Source: Burkholderiales bacterium
GTDB lineage: Bacteria; Pseudomonadota; Gammaproteobacteria; Burkholderiales; JAHFRG01
Direction of reading: 5' to 3'
DNA: 34,255 nucleotides
Assembly: GCA_035518095.1 (NCBI GenBank)
Contig: DATIXX010000024.1
Coordinates: 1-34,255, forward strand
A model generated the notes under the pieces. It had not been told where the DNA came from. It ran no database searches and saw only the letters and a list, made by a program, of their open reading frames with translations. A program made the position numbers and the translations under genes. Shown one piece after another: positions 25,102 to 33,089 of this stretch; positions within the stretch are counted from its first letter, which is position 1, and each line of letters opens with the position of its first letter.

Positions 25102-27459
25102 ATGAAATTCTCTGAAAACTGGATGCGCACTTTTGTGAATCCGCCAGTGACCAGCGCCGAGCTCGCGGAGCTGCTTACCATGTCGGGACTGGAAGTGGAG
25201 ATACTGGAGCCCGTTGCTCCGGCGTTTGACAAGGTGGTCGTGGCGCAAGTGATGTCGGTCAAAAAGCATTTCGACGCCGATCGGCTGAGCATTTGCCAGG
25301 TAAACGTGGGCTCCGATGCCGTGCTCAACGTGGTATGCGGCGCGCCGAACGTGAAAGCGGGAATAAAAGCGCCTTGTGCTGTGGAAGGCGCCAACCTCCC
25401 GGGTCTTTCCATCAGAAAAACAAAAGTGCGGGGCGAAGAATCCTCGGGAATGCTTTGCTCCGCCCGCGAATTGGGTCTGTCGGAGGATAGCGCGGGGCTG
25501 ATGGTGCTCCCTGAAGATGCACCCGTGGGCACCAACATTCGTCAATACCTTGAGCTCGATGACGCAATATTTACACTCAAACTGACTCCCAACCGTGCCG
25601 ATTGCTTAAGCATCATCGGCGTGGCGCGCGAGGCGGCGGCCATTACCGGAAGCAGCATGAAAATTGACCGGATCATGCCTTCGCCGGCGCAAAGCAACGC
25701 CTTTCTGCAAGTCAAAGTGGTCGAACCTCAAGCGTGTCCGCGTTACTGCGGCAGAATCGTGCGCGGGGTTGATCCGGCCGCACCTACGCCTTCGTGGATG
25801 AAGCGCCGGCTGGAACGAAGCGGAGTGCGGAGCTTGGGCGCGATCGTGGACATTACCAACTTTGTGATGCTGGAAATGGGCCAGCCGCTGCACGCTTTCG
25901 ACGTCGCAGGTATTAAAGGCGGCATCACGGTGCGTTATGCGCGCCATGGAGAGGAACTGGTGCTCCTCAACGACCAAAAACTGGCGTTGATGCATGCGCT
26001 GCTGGTGATAGCCGACGATCAAAAGCCGTTGGCGCTGGCCGGCATTATGGGTGGGCAGCAGAGCGCGGTCGGACCACAGACCCGCGACATATTTCTTGAA
26101 AGCGCGTTTTTTAGCCCCGAAGCGATTGCGGGAAAACCGCGCCTTTTGGGATTTGCCACCGAATCCTCGCAGCGCTTTGAGCGCGGAGTGGATTTTGCAG
26201 TGACGCGCGACGCTCTGGAACGCGCAACACAGCTGGTATTGAAGATTTGTGGCGGGCAAGCGGGACCCGTAACCGAAGCGGCTCACGCTTTACCCCGGCG
26301 CGACCCAATAACGCTTAGACTGGCGCGCGCGCAGCGGCTCTTGGGGGTCAAGCTGGATCGGGAGCAGGTGCGCGACGTCTTGCGCAGATTGCAATTCAAG
26401 TTTGAGGAGAGCGACGAGGCGTTTTGCGTCACGCCTCAAAGCTATCGCTTCGATATCGCGATTGAGGAAGATTTAATCGAGGAGTTGGCCAGAATACAAG
26501 GTTACGAAGCAGTCCCGGCCACATTGCCCAAAGCCGTGCAGAACATGCTTGCCGATTCCGAGCTCCGGCGCGATGTTGCTACCGTTCGCTCGATGCTGAT
26601 CGCGCGCGATTACCAGGAAATCATCAGTTACAGTTTCGTGGACGCGCAATGGGAACTGGATTTCTGTGCCAGTGCGGACCCGGTGCGCCTTAAAAACCCG
26701 CTTGCCGCCCATATGAGTGTGATGCGCTCAAGCTTGGCCGCCAGTCTGATTGACTGCCTGCGCTTCAACCTAAGCCACAAGCAGCCGCGAATCCGCGTAT
26801 TTGAAATCAGCCGTTGCTTCGTTGCCGACAAAGGCAAGTACGCGCAGCCGGAAAGGCTTGGGGCGCTTGCTTACGGAGATGTGCTCCCCGAGCAATGGGG
26901 CGCTCCTGCACGCCCGGTCGATTTTTTTGATTTAAAAGGCGACGTCGAGGGGCTGTTCTGGCCTGTTACGCCACGGTTTATGAAGGCTGACCATCCGGCA
27001 TTGCATCCGGGAAGGTCAGCGCAAGTATGGCTTGGCGATCGCCGGGTGGGATGGCTTGGGGAGCTCCATCCCAAGTTGCAGCAAAAGTACCAGCTGCCCC
27101 GGGCACCCGTTCTATTTGAGCTGGAACTTGACGCGCTCACCGCCCGCGCCTTGCCGCAGACCGCGGAAGTGTCAAAATTTCCGCTGGTGCGGCGCGACAT
27201 TGCGGTAACGATCGACGCGGGGATCAGCGTGCAGTCCATTTTGGACGAACTGCGCGCCAAAAAACCGCCTCAGGTTACCGAAATCGAGCTATTTGACCTT
27301 TATCAAGGCAAAGGTGTTGATTCTGGTAAAAAAAGCCTTGCATTCCGCCTGTTATTGCAAGATACTCAAAAAACAATGACTGATGCCGAGGTCGAGGGGG
27401 CCGTCGGGCGATTATTGCACGTCCTGCAACAACAATACCACGCTAAGTTACGTATTTAA
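25102..27459 (+). CDS. pheT: Phenylalanine-tRNA ligase beta subunit
   Basis: 785 residues (E. coli 795). Domains in order: EMAP-type tRNA-binding OB domain (40-150, [20 protein letters not shown]), B3/B4 editing domain (210-390, with [18 protein letters not shown]), B5 (400-475), inactive class II core (480-690), and the C-terminal ferredoxin-fold anticodon-binding domain ([14 protein letters not shown]). The editing domain hydrolyses Tyr-tRNA-Phe. There is no good Shine-Dalgarno before the ATG (TTCACAGTTTTAGT), which fits initiation coupled to the structured gap after pheS. ihfA follows 10 bases after the stop. Confidence 0.97.
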   Translation: MKFSENWMRTFVNPPVTSAELAELLTMSGLEVEILEPVAPAFDKVVVAQVMSVKKHFDADRLSICQVNVGSDAVLNVVCGAPNVKAGIKAPCAVEGANLPGLSIRKTKVRGEESSGMLCSARELGLSEDSAGLMVLPEDAPVGTNIRQYLELDDAIFTLKLTPNRADCLSIIGVAREAAAITGSSMKIDRIMPSPAQSNAFLQVKVVEPQACPRYCGRIVRGVDPAAPTPSWMKRRLERSGVRSLGAIVDITNFVMLEMGQPLHAFDVAGIKGGITVRYARHGEELVLLNDQKLALMHALLVIADDQKPLALAGIMGGQQSAVGPQTRDIFLESAFFSPEAIAGKPRLLGFATESSQRFERGVDFAVTRDALERATQLVLKICGGQAGPVTEAAHALPRRDPITLRLARAQRLLGVKLDREQVRDVLRRLQFKFEESDEAFCVTPQSYRFDIAIEEDLIEELARIQGYEAVPATLPKAVQNMLADSELRRDVATVRSMLIARDYQEIISYSFVDAQWELDFCASADPVRLKNPLAAHMSVMRSSLAASLIDCLRFNLSHKQPRIRVFEISRCFVADKGKYAQPERLGALAYGDVLPEQWGAPARPVDFFDLKGDVEGLFWPVTPRFMKADHPALHPGRSAQVWLGDRRVGWLGELHPKLQQKYQLPRAPVLFELELDALTARALPQTAEVSKFPLVRRDIAVTIDAGISVQSILDELRAKKPPQVTEIELFDLYQGKGVDSGKKSLAFRLLLQDTQKTMTDAEVEGAVGRLLHVLQQQYHAKLRI

Positions 27460-27469
27460 GGGGGGAATT

Positions 27470-27772
27470 ATGACACTCACAAAAGCCGAGTTGGCTGATT
27501 TGCTGTTTGAAAAAGTCGGCCTCAACAAGCGAGAAGCCAAGGATATGGTGGAATCGTTTTTTGAGGAAGTGCGCGCCGCACTGGAAAAGGGAGACAGCGT
27601 CAAGCTGTCCGGCTTCGGCAATTTCCAGCTGCGGGACAAACCGCAGCGGCCAGGCAGAAATCCCAAGACCGGACAGGAAATCCCCATTACCGCACGACGC
27701 GTCGTAACATTCCACGCCAGCCAGAAGCTCAAGGCACTGGTAGAAAAAAGCTACCATGGAAGCAAATCGTAA
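27470..27772 (+). CDS. ihfA: Integration host factor alpha subunit
   Basis: 100 residues from ATG 27470; AAGGGGGGAA just upstream serves as a Shine-Dalgarno, and the longer upstream frame overlaps phe[21 protein letters not shown] and the DNA-bending arm with [20 protein letters not shown] plus [13 protein letters not shown] are typical IHF alpha. With IHF beta it bends DNA at specific sites in replication, recombination and transcription. The place after pheT is conserved in beta- and gammaproteobacteria. Its last 17 bases overlap the start of the MerR gene. Confidence 0.97.
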   Translation: MTLTKAELADLLFEKVGLNKREAKDMVESFFEEVRAALEKGDSVKLSGFGNFQLRDKPQRPGRNPKTGQEIPITARRVVTFHASQKLKALVEKSYHGSKS

Positions 27773-28115
27773 AGAAACGCTGCCGCCGATACCGGCGAAG
27801 CGTTACTTTACTATCGGCGAGGTCAGTGAACTGTGTGGCGTCAAGCCTCACGTCCTGCGTTATTGGGAACAGGAGTTCACCCAGCTCAAGCCCGTCAAGC
27901 GCCGCGGCAACCGGCGCTATTACCAGCATCATGAAGTGTTGCTGATCCGCCGCATCCGCGAGTTGCTTTACGAACAGGGTTTCACCATCAATGGGGCGCG
28001 CAGCCGCCTCGACGCAATTGCAGTCCTTCCCGAAAAATCTGTCCCGCAGGGCAAATTGGATACCGATCTGTTGCGCCGCGAAATCAGAAGCGTGCTGGAA
28101 ATTCTGGAGCACTAG
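27756..28115 (+). CDS. MerR family transcriptional regulator
   Basis: 119 residues. The winged helix-turn-helix is [20 protein letters not shown] then [20 protein letters not shown], the MerR signature, followed by a second recognition helix and a short coiled coil ([18 protein letters not shown]) for dimerisation. No Cys cluster or ligand domain follows, so the effector, if any, is not evident. The ATG lies within ihfA (17-base overlap), so translation is coupled. This ihfA-merR pair is common in related bacteria, but the regulator's targets are unknown to me. Confidence 0.93.
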   Translation: MEANRKETLPPIPAKRYFTIGEVSELCGVKPHVLRYWEQEFTQLKPVKRRGNRRYYQHHEVLLIRRIRELLYEQGFTINGARSRLDAIAVLPEKSVPQGKLDTDLLRREIRSVLEILEH

Positions 28116-28118
28116 TTT

Positions 28119-28127
28119 TGTTATAAT
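28119..28127 (+). promoter_or_regulatory. Extended -10 promoter of tRNA-Pro
   Basis: TGTTATAAT contains a perfect -10 hexamer TATAAT at 28122-28127 with the TGn extension. No good -35 is seen at the right distance, as is common for extended -10 promoters. Transcription would start near 28134, just before the tRNA at 28137. It lies just after the merR stop codon. Confidence 0.6.
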
Positions 28128-28136
28128 TCCCGATCT

Positions 28137-28213
28137 CGGGGCGTAGCGCAGCCTGGTAGCGTACTTGCATGGGGTGCAAGTGGTCGTGAGTTCGAATCTC
28201 ACCGCCCCGACCA
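28137..28213 (+). tRNA. tRNA-Pro (anticodon GGG)
   Basis: 77 bases with encoded CCA (28211-28213). The acceptor CGGGGCG pairs with CGCCCCG; the anticodon stem CTTGC/GCAAG encloses ATGGGGT, giving anticodon GGG; the T loop is GTTCGAATC. Position after ihfA-merR is conserved in related bacteria. tRNA-Pro 3' ends are frequent integration sites. Confidence 0.96.
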
Positions 28214-28221
28214 ATATATCA

Positions 28222-28259
28222 GCTTGTTGCTAATTGCTCCTGCAGCAAGCTTTTATTTT
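28222..28259 (+). terminator. Intrinsic terminator of tRNA-Pro
   Basis: GCTTGTTGC (28222-28230) pairs with GCAGCAAGC (28242-28250) with one G-U pair, followed at once by TTTTATTTT. This is a classic Rho-independent terminator 9 bases after the tRNA. Confidence 0.85.
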
Positions 28260-28288
28260 GGTACACAGTTTGGTACACAAAATAAAAG
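28250..28288. repeat. Composite inverted and direct repeat downstream of tRNA-Pro
   Basis: CTTTTATTTTG (28250-28260) and CAAAATAAAAG (28278-28288) are exact reverse complements. Between and overlapping them are two copies of TTTGGTACACA (28257-28267 and 28269-28279), 12 bases apart. The element directly overlaps the terminator's T-tract. Such a layout is often seen at tRNA-linked integration boundaries, but no integrase gene is present here. Confidence 0.6.
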
Positions 28289-28528
28289 TTGCATTTCATC
28301 AACCACCATAACGCTAATCGGACGCCCTAGAAGCCCGGGACATCGCCCTTTCGTGCGCTAACCCGGATTTGCAACCCGCCGCTCAGTGTCGGCAATCGAC
28401 CCAACGCAGATCTTCCCACTGACTGCTTGTACGCTCCTTTGCTGGCGATAATAAACCGGGGATGTGATTGTCTTACCCGGATTCGCAGCATGCCCGAGTG
28501 CCCATGCATCAGTAAGGCCATCAATGCA
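28289..28528. other. Non-coding stretch after tRNA-Pro
   Basis: About 240 bases without a supported gene. Two imperfect direct repeats, ACCCGGATTTGCA (28361-28373) and ACCCGGATTCGCA (28475-28487), are the only structure seen. They resemble terminal repeats of some insertion sequences in sequence style, but no transposase is associated. Confidence 0.4.
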
Positions 28529-29086
28529 TTAATTTGTCGCGCGTTGGCGCATTGCATCGCTCATGGTTCCACTTTGCAGTAGCTGTCTCCCGATGTCCTG
28601 AAATGCGGCCACATAACCCTTCTCAAGTTCCCGTTCATGGAAAATTATAACGGTCTTGGCCACCCATTTAGCTTGAAACGATCCAATCTCTTTGCCGTTT
28701 GGAAGATAACAGGCCGCACTTACATCGATATAAAAATTCTGAGAACCGGGATTAAAGAAGCTGTTGCCTCTGACCCTGATGATCAAGTCCGGCATGGGCA
28801 TCTCATCGCGCGGCAAAACCTGTTCGACCAGCGGGGCAAATGCGGCAAGCGCGGCGCTGCGGACCAATTTGCCTTCTTCGGTCCAACGAGGTGATTCGAA
28901 GTGAATTCGGGGATTGTAGTAATGTTGGATCTGCAACGCATAGTCCTCCGGGCTCATATACACCGCCAGGCGCAGCGGCAGATGTTGGTCAAGGGTTACG
29001 TCTTCCTCCCCCGGTTTGACCGGCGTGTTAGTGCAACCGGCAATTAAGGCCAGAAACATAGGCCATATTAAAGAATTGCGTGCCAT
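28529..29086 (-). CDS. Predicted lipoprotein of unknown function
   Basis: 185 residues on the minus strand. MARNSLIWPMFLALIAGC is a lipoprotein signal with lipid-attached Cys18, so it is anchored in a membrane on the periplasmic side. The body shows alternating strands (LPLRLAVYMSPEDYALQIQH, FYIDVSAACYLPNGKEIGSF, KWVAKTVIIFHERELEKGY) and ends with a polar helix. No family is recognised; it could be an accessory factor of surface or lipid transport. No strong Shine-Dalgarno is seen (GGTCAATCAACT). It is the only well-supported minus-strand gene in the window and lies between the tRNA-Pro repeats and an IS remnant. Confidence 0.8.
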   Translation of the reverse strand: MARNSLIWPMFLALIAGCTNTPVKPGEEDVTLDQHLPLRLAVYMSPEDYALQIQHYYNPRIHFESPRWTEEGKLVRSAALAAFAPLVEQVLPRDEMPMPDLIIRVRGNSFFNPGSQNFYIDVSAACYLPNGKEIGSFQAKWVAKTVIIFHERELEKGYVAAFQDIGRQLLQSGTMSDAMRQRATN

Positions 29087-29309
29087 AGTTGATTGACCTA
29101 CTTCATAATTGCTACTAAAGGAATCCCGCTGCGCATTTCAACGAGTTTGCCAAATTGTGCCGGCAAATTGATGGTTCACTTTTTCCTTGCCGCGGTGATC
29201 GGATCGGCTGCCATGGGACCGCGCAATTTAACTTGTTACAAGCGCTCCATTTGCCGCTTGGCAAGCCGCCGCGATTCTTGAAAAATAAACAACAATGCTC
29301 ACGGGCAAT
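29087..29309. other. Gap between lipoprotein gene and IS3 remnant
   Basis: No gene is supported. Small + strand frames here have no ribosome binding site or recognisable content. Part of it may be further decayed insertion-sequence material: reading minus past the orfA stop gives IAREH, similar to the next residues of IS3-type OrfA, before similarity is lost. Confidence 0.4.
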
Positions 29310-29456
29310 CTACATCCCCGGACGACCGGATTGCTTAAGCAACCGCACCGCTTCAAGCTTAAATTCTTTGGTAAACTGCCGACGTTTCCCCATAAAACAC
29401 CTCAATCACAGAATTGTGACCCTTTTCGAGGTGTCCGTAAAATCAGGGGTAGCTCA
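29310..29456 (-). mobile_element. End of an IS3-family element with the first part of orfA
   Basis: On the minus strand, TGAGCTACCCCTGATTTTAC begins at 29456 and has the TG-start terminal inverted repeat form of IS3 elements. An ATG at 29391-29393, preceded by GAGGTG, opens MGKRRQFTKEFKLEAVRLLK and QSGRPGM, the N-terminus of an IS3-type OrfA helix-turn-helix protein. It ends at a TAG (29310-29312), probably from CAG. The rest of orfA, orfB and the other end are missing, so it cannot move. Confidence 0.75.
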
Positions 29457-29567
29457 ACAATTTACATTAAGAATCCATATAACCAAACCCATCTTTGCTC
29501 ACGCGAACAGTACGCGCACAATAGCGGCTTAAAACTGACCTAATCTGACAATTTGGCATTATCTGAC

Positions 29568-30230
29568 ATGACTTGTTGCGAGGATTGCCAGCTCATCGCA
29601 AGAATATGGAGGAACAAATATCCCCCCCTCAAGGTGAATGCTTTGCCCCGGTCTTACCTTGAGAAGACCGTCATGTCTTTCTTTCTGCTTATAAGGATAC
29701 TATCGCCGAGCCTGCTGATCGCGCTAGCTAAACACAAAGAAACACAATCGAATTTGACCGAAGTTTACGTTGTAGCGCGTTTCTCTTTTCTGGGTGTCCT
29801 TCTTTTCTTCGCGTCCCCATCCTGCTGGTACGCGGTTCTCATTGGCTACCTTCTCGTCGAGATTTACAACTACCCACTGTGTATGATTTTTGTCGAACGA
29901 TACAGCCCGGAGCCCCCGCGCTCTATCAATCGCGTTTTGATATTTCTTATAATCAATTACTTTGCAATGATCCTCGGTTTTGCCGCGCTATTTCTTTGGG
30001 CGGGGTCAATACGCTCAGCGACTGGACCACTTTCCGGACCGGCGGACGCTCTTTATTTTTCGGTAGTAACTATAACCACGGTGGGTTACGGCGACTTCTT
30101 CCCCAGCGATCCCATGGGCAAATTTCTAGTGTCATTCGAGGCAATAGCCGGTACTCTTTTTATCGTGCTTGTTCTTGCTAGTTTCATAGGGAGCCACACA
30201 AACACTAGTTCCGATACAAAAATCAGGTAA
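29568..30230 (+). CDS. Potassium-channel-like membrane protein (Ion_trans_2)
   Basis: About 220 residues from ATG 29568; TTG 29553, GTG 29634 and ATG 29673 are alternatives because no start has a convincing Shine-Dalgarno. Hydrophobic helices lie around FSFLGVLLFFASPS, WYAVLIGYLLVEIYN and RVLIFLIINYFAMILGFAAL. The pore loop is ADALYFSVVTITTVGYGD, whose TVGYGD is the K+ selectivity filter, followed by the inner helix FEAIAGTLFIVLVLASFIG. The C-terminus is short with no RCK regulatory domain. Function as a K+ channel is likely. Four subunits would form one pore. Local base composition is less GC-rich than in neighbouring genes. Confidence 0.85.
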   Translation: MTCCEDCQLIARIWRNKYPPLKVNALPRSYLEKTVMSFFLLIRILSPSLLIALAKHKETQSNLTEVYVVARFSFLGVLLFFASPSCWYAVLIGYLLVEIYNYPLCMIFVERYSPEPPRSINRVLIFLIINYFAMILGFAALFLWAGSIRSATGPLSGPADALYFSVVTITTVGYGDFFPSDPMGKFLVSFEAIAGTLFIVLVLASFIGSHTNTSSDTKIR

Positions 30231-30309
30231 CCACTTTACGCGACCGTGACAAATAAGAACAATCTTAACGAGTGTTGGCGAGTACGGGCGGGTCAATGGT
30301 CAACAAGTC

Positions 30310-30447
30310 ATGAACAGTGTAGCCAACATCATCGCCGCGTACGCCACCGTAGAGAGGGGATGGGTGAATTCACGGGCGGTCGACAGTACCCCACACGACG
30401 AGATTGACCAACTCGCCTACAGTCTGTACTCGTTACGTGGAGGTTAA
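30310..30447 (+). CDS. Possible small protein or gene fragment (45 aa)
   Basis: ATG 30310 opens a frame reading MNSVANIIAAYATVERGWVN and ending PHDEIDQLAYSLYSLRGG. The frame is open some 60 bases further upstream, and the text has normal amino-acid composition, so it may be the tail of a decayed larger gene. No Shine-Dalgarno is seen. Its stop is 2 bases ahead of the next tiny ORF. No family recognised. Confidence 0.3.
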   Translation: MNSVANIIAAYATVERGWVNSRAVDSTPHDEIDQLAYSLYSLRGG

Positions 30448-30449
30448 TT

Positions 30450-30551
30450 ATGACGATCATCAAACTAATGTTGGCGCCGGTATATTTCATCATGACCGGC
30501 ACGGTAACGGCGCCGTTTGGCAAAGCTCGGCAGAGTTCTCGGCAGAGCTGA
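30450..30551 (+). CDS. Possible small membrane peptide (33 aa)
   Basis: ATG 30450 follows a strong GTGGAGG (30437-30443) at good spacing. The product MTIIKLMLAPVYFIMTGTVT plus a basic tail would be a single hydrophobic segment with a positive C-terminus. The binding site is the main support. It might be a small membrane protein or a remnant start of a lost gene. No homologue is recalled. Confidence 0.35.
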   Translation: MTIIKLMLAPVYFIMTGTVTAPFGKARQSSRQS

Positions 30552-30619
30552 AAAACCGTGAAGACGGAGCACAACCGCCAAACTCAAAGTGCACTCGGCT
30601 GCAAAGGAGGAAAGGGACC

Positions 30620-31003
30620 GTGGAAAATGAGCACATTCGATCTGCTTTAGATCAGCACTGGGCCGCTTCGAACGCCAATGACCTCGAGGTCGAGCATGGC
30701 ATCTACCACGACGATGCCGTGTTGGATTATCCGCAATCGGGCGAACGCTTTCGCGGCCGGCACAACATTCAAATTAACCGCACTACACAGCCAAGTAAGA
30801 AACGCTTCGAGATTCGGAGAATTATCGGTGCAGGCGACCTTTGGGTCACTGAATATATTCTCTTTTATGATGAGCGGCCGTTCTATACCGTCAGCATCAT
30901 GGAATTCAGGGACGGGAAAGTTGCACACGAGACGCAATACTTTTGCGAGCGATTCGATCCAAGCGAGGGGCGCGAGGGATTGGTCGAGCCAATCAGCGCC
31001 TGA
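30620..31003 (+). CDS. SnoaL/NTF2-like protein
   Basis: 127 residues from GTG 30620, supported by AAAGGAGG (30603-30610); the longer frame from 30404 has no such site. HIRSALDQHWAASNANDLEV then HGIYHDDAVLDYPQSGERFR and GRHNIQINR are the usual opening of SnoaL-like cone-shaped alpha+beta proteins, and the closing strands include VSIMEFRDGKVAHETQYF. The pocket residue seen in related isomerases and cyclases (Asp in DDAVLDYP) is present. The family covers isomerases, cyclases and non-enzymes, so the reaction is not assigned. It lies alone. Confidence 0.85.
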   Translation: MENEHIRSALDQHWAASNANDLEVEHGIYHDDAVLDYPQSGERFRGRHNIQINRTTQPSKKRFEIRRIIGAGDLWVTEYILFYDERPFYTVSIMEFRDGKVAHETQYFCERFDPSEGREGLVEPISA

Positions 31004-31563
31004 ACGAGAAGAGTAGCCGAGACTGATTCTAGAGCGGCGAGGTCTTGTCAGGTCCTGCGGAATGCGGCGGACAGTTGCTGATTGCTGCACCTGCCGGCGG
31101 TGATCGTGTCCAAGGGCGCTGGGCTTCAGCGCATCTTTCAGAGATATCGATTGAACGCATGAACATGCTGATTGTCGATCAGTGGGGTTACTCGCGAATT
31201 TTCGCGATTTGGCAAGCTATCCGGTTTTTTTATCCATGAACCTAAAGTTCGCGATAGTATAGTTATACAATCCCCGTTACCGCACCGGCGCTCAAAACTC
31301 CGAAGAATCAATGACGGGCACGTGTAGGATGTGGATCACGAAATGTGCCAGAGGCGTTAACGCGCACGCAATTGTTAATGGCACGATTCTAGCAACTCAA
31401 TTCGCGACAGTGCGAGACACCGGCTCGACGTTTCATAACTCGATGCGCTCGATTAGGAACTGGCCCAGATTGACTTCAGTGCGGCGCAATATACCTGCCC
31501 GTGTTTCTTGCCAATGGCATGGCCCCTACCGCTTCGAACGTTTGTAACATCTGGGAGCGCCTC
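31004..31563. other. Long intergenic region upstream of the efflux genes
   Basis: 560 bases with no supported gene; short frames lack ribosome binding sites. Seen: TCGCGAATTTTCGCGA (two copies of a 6-base palindrome) near 31192-31207, and the GTATA-GT-TATAC inverted repeat at 31257-31268. No MarR or TetR regulator gene, which often accompanies such pumps, is found here. Confidence 0.45.
31257..31268. promoter_or_regulatory. GTATA-GT-TATAC inverted repeat, possible operator/-10 region
   Basis: Perfect 5+5 inverted repeat with a 2-base spacer, about 300 bases upstream of the outer-membrane efflux gene. It overlaps TATA-like hexamers (TATAGT, TATACA) and so could be a -10 element or repressor site. 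Evidence is sequence symmetry only. Confidence 0.25.
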
Positions 31564-33075
31564 ATGAATAATTCCTATACGATTCCAATAATTACCCTGC
31601 ATAAGGAATGCGCGGGGCAAGGCAACCGCGGCAAATCCATTTTCGTTGTCCTAGTTGCCGCCTTGTGTGCGACCGGCTGCGCGAGCATGCACAATCTCAA
31701 GCCGCAAGCGCGGCTGGGTGATATCGACGACCTCGCAAGCGCAAAGTCGCTGCGGGGCGTCCCGCGGTCTGAATCGGCGTGGCCCACAACCGACTGGTGG
31801 ACGCGCTTCAACGATCCGCAACTTGACCGACTCGTGCAAGAAGCGCTTTCCGGCAATCCTTCGTTGAAAGCCGCGCAGGCGCGCGTGCGCAAGGCTCTGG
31901 CTTTGGCCGGCGTTGCGGGCGCGGCGCGCTTTCCGCAAATCGAAGGCCGGGGAACGATTTCGGAGCAGCGCTTTTCGGAACGGGGCGTAGTGCCCCCGCC
32001 GTTCGCCGGACACTGGAGCTCGGAGAACCGGCTGGCGGTGAATTTGAGCTACGACCTTGACTTCTGGGGCCGCAACCGCTCTGCCTATGAAAGCGCGCTC
32101 GACCAGGCAAAAGCCGCGGCAGTCGACGCCTACGCCGCACGGCTGTTTATATCCGCGAGCGTCGCCCATGCCTACGTCGAGCTGCAGCACGCATATAATC
32201 AGCTCGATGTCGCTAACGAGACGCTTAAGCAGCGCCAGCATATTCTGGATCTGACGCGGGACCGCGTTGCCGCCGGGCTTGACACCCGGCTCGAGCTCAA
32301 GCAGGCGGAGTCCGCCCTGCCGGCGACACGCGAGCAAATCGCCGCACTCAATGAAACCATCCAGCTCACCCAGAACCAGCTGGCGGCGCTGCTCGGGCAA
32401 GGTCCCGACCGCGGCCTCGTTATCGCGCGCCCGCAGCCGCAGGAGCTGGGCGCGGTGGCGCTGCCCACGAATCTGCCCGCTGATCTGATTGGACGCCGGC
32501 CCGATGTGATTGCCCAGCGCTGGCGCGTGCAAGCATCGAGCAAGGATATCGATGTCGCGAAAGCCGAGTTTTATCCGAACATCAACCTCACGGCGTTCGT
32601 CGGGCTGGAGAGTCTCGGCTTGGGGAAATTCCTTGAAACCAGCAGCGGAGTCGTCGGTGTCGGCCCGGCAGTGAGCCTGCCGATTTTTACCGGCGGGCGG
32701 CTGACCTCCAATCTATCTGAGAAGAACGCTGATTTTGACATCGCGGTTGAGCAATATAACGAGACGCTGGTGAACGCCCTGCGCGAAGTCGTCGACCAGC
32801 TTGATTCGTTTCGCTCCGTGGACGAACAGCGCCAACAGCTGCAGATCGCTTTGAGCGCCGCGCAGGACGCCTACGACCTGTCGCTGCTGCGCTACCAGGG
32901 CGGCGTGGGCAACTATCTGCAGGTGCTCTCGGCCGAATCCCAGGTTCTGGCACAGAAAGGCCTTGCCACGGATCTCAACGCGCGCGAACTCGATCTCTCG
33001 ATCAACCTGATTCGCGCGCTGGGCGGAGGCTACGACGTCCGAGCCTCCGCGCCTACTCTTGGCTCGCTCAAATAA
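31564..33075 (+). CDS. NodT-type outer membrane efflux lipoprotein (TolC superfamily)
   Basis: 503 residues from ATG 31564, where TCTGGGAGC gives a weak binding site; the frame is open from GTG 31501 without a better one. The signal ends in AALCATGC, so Cys39 is probably lipid-modified. The family hallmark WWTRFNDPQLDRLVQEALSG is followed by two OEP repeats with long helices (e.g. 175-260 and 385-460) and IGRRPDVIAQRWRVQASSKD, VSLPIFTGGRL and YQGGVGNYLQVL. It forms a trimeric channel through the outer membrane. The adaptor gene starts 14 bases after its stop, so the two are an operon; the substrates are unknown. Confidence 0.94.
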   Translation: MNNSYTIPIITLHKECAGQGNRGKSIFVVLVAALCATGCASMHNLKPQARLGDIDDLASAKSLRGVPRSESAWPTTDWWTRFNDPQLDRLVQEALSGNPSLKAAQARVRKALALAGVAGAARFPQIEGRGTISEQRFSERGVVPPPFAGHWSSENRLAVNLSYDLDFWGRNRSAYESALDQAKAAAVDAYAARLFISASVAHAYVELQHAYNQLDVANETLKQRQHILDLTRDRVAAGLDTRLELKQAESALPATREQIAALNETIQLTQNQLAALLGQGPDRGLVIARPQPQELGAVALPTNLPADLIGRRPDVIAQRWRVQASSKDIDVAKAEFYPNINLTAFVGLESLGLGKFLETSSGVVGVGPAVSLPIFTGGRLTSNLSEKNADFDIAVEQYNETLVNALREVVDQLDSFRSVDEQRQQLQIALSAAQDAYDLSLLRYQGGVGNYLQVLSAESQVLAQKGLATDLNARELDLSINLIRALGGGYDVRASAPTLGSLK

Positions 33076-33089
33076 GCGAAGGTGCTCTC

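Larger units (their letters stand above)
30231..30619. other. Region with two possible tiny ORFs
   Basis: About 390 bases between the channel gene and the SnoaL-like gene. It holds the two tiny ORFs listed separately and otherwise nothing recognisable. No promoter or terminator was identified with confidence. Confidence 0.4.
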
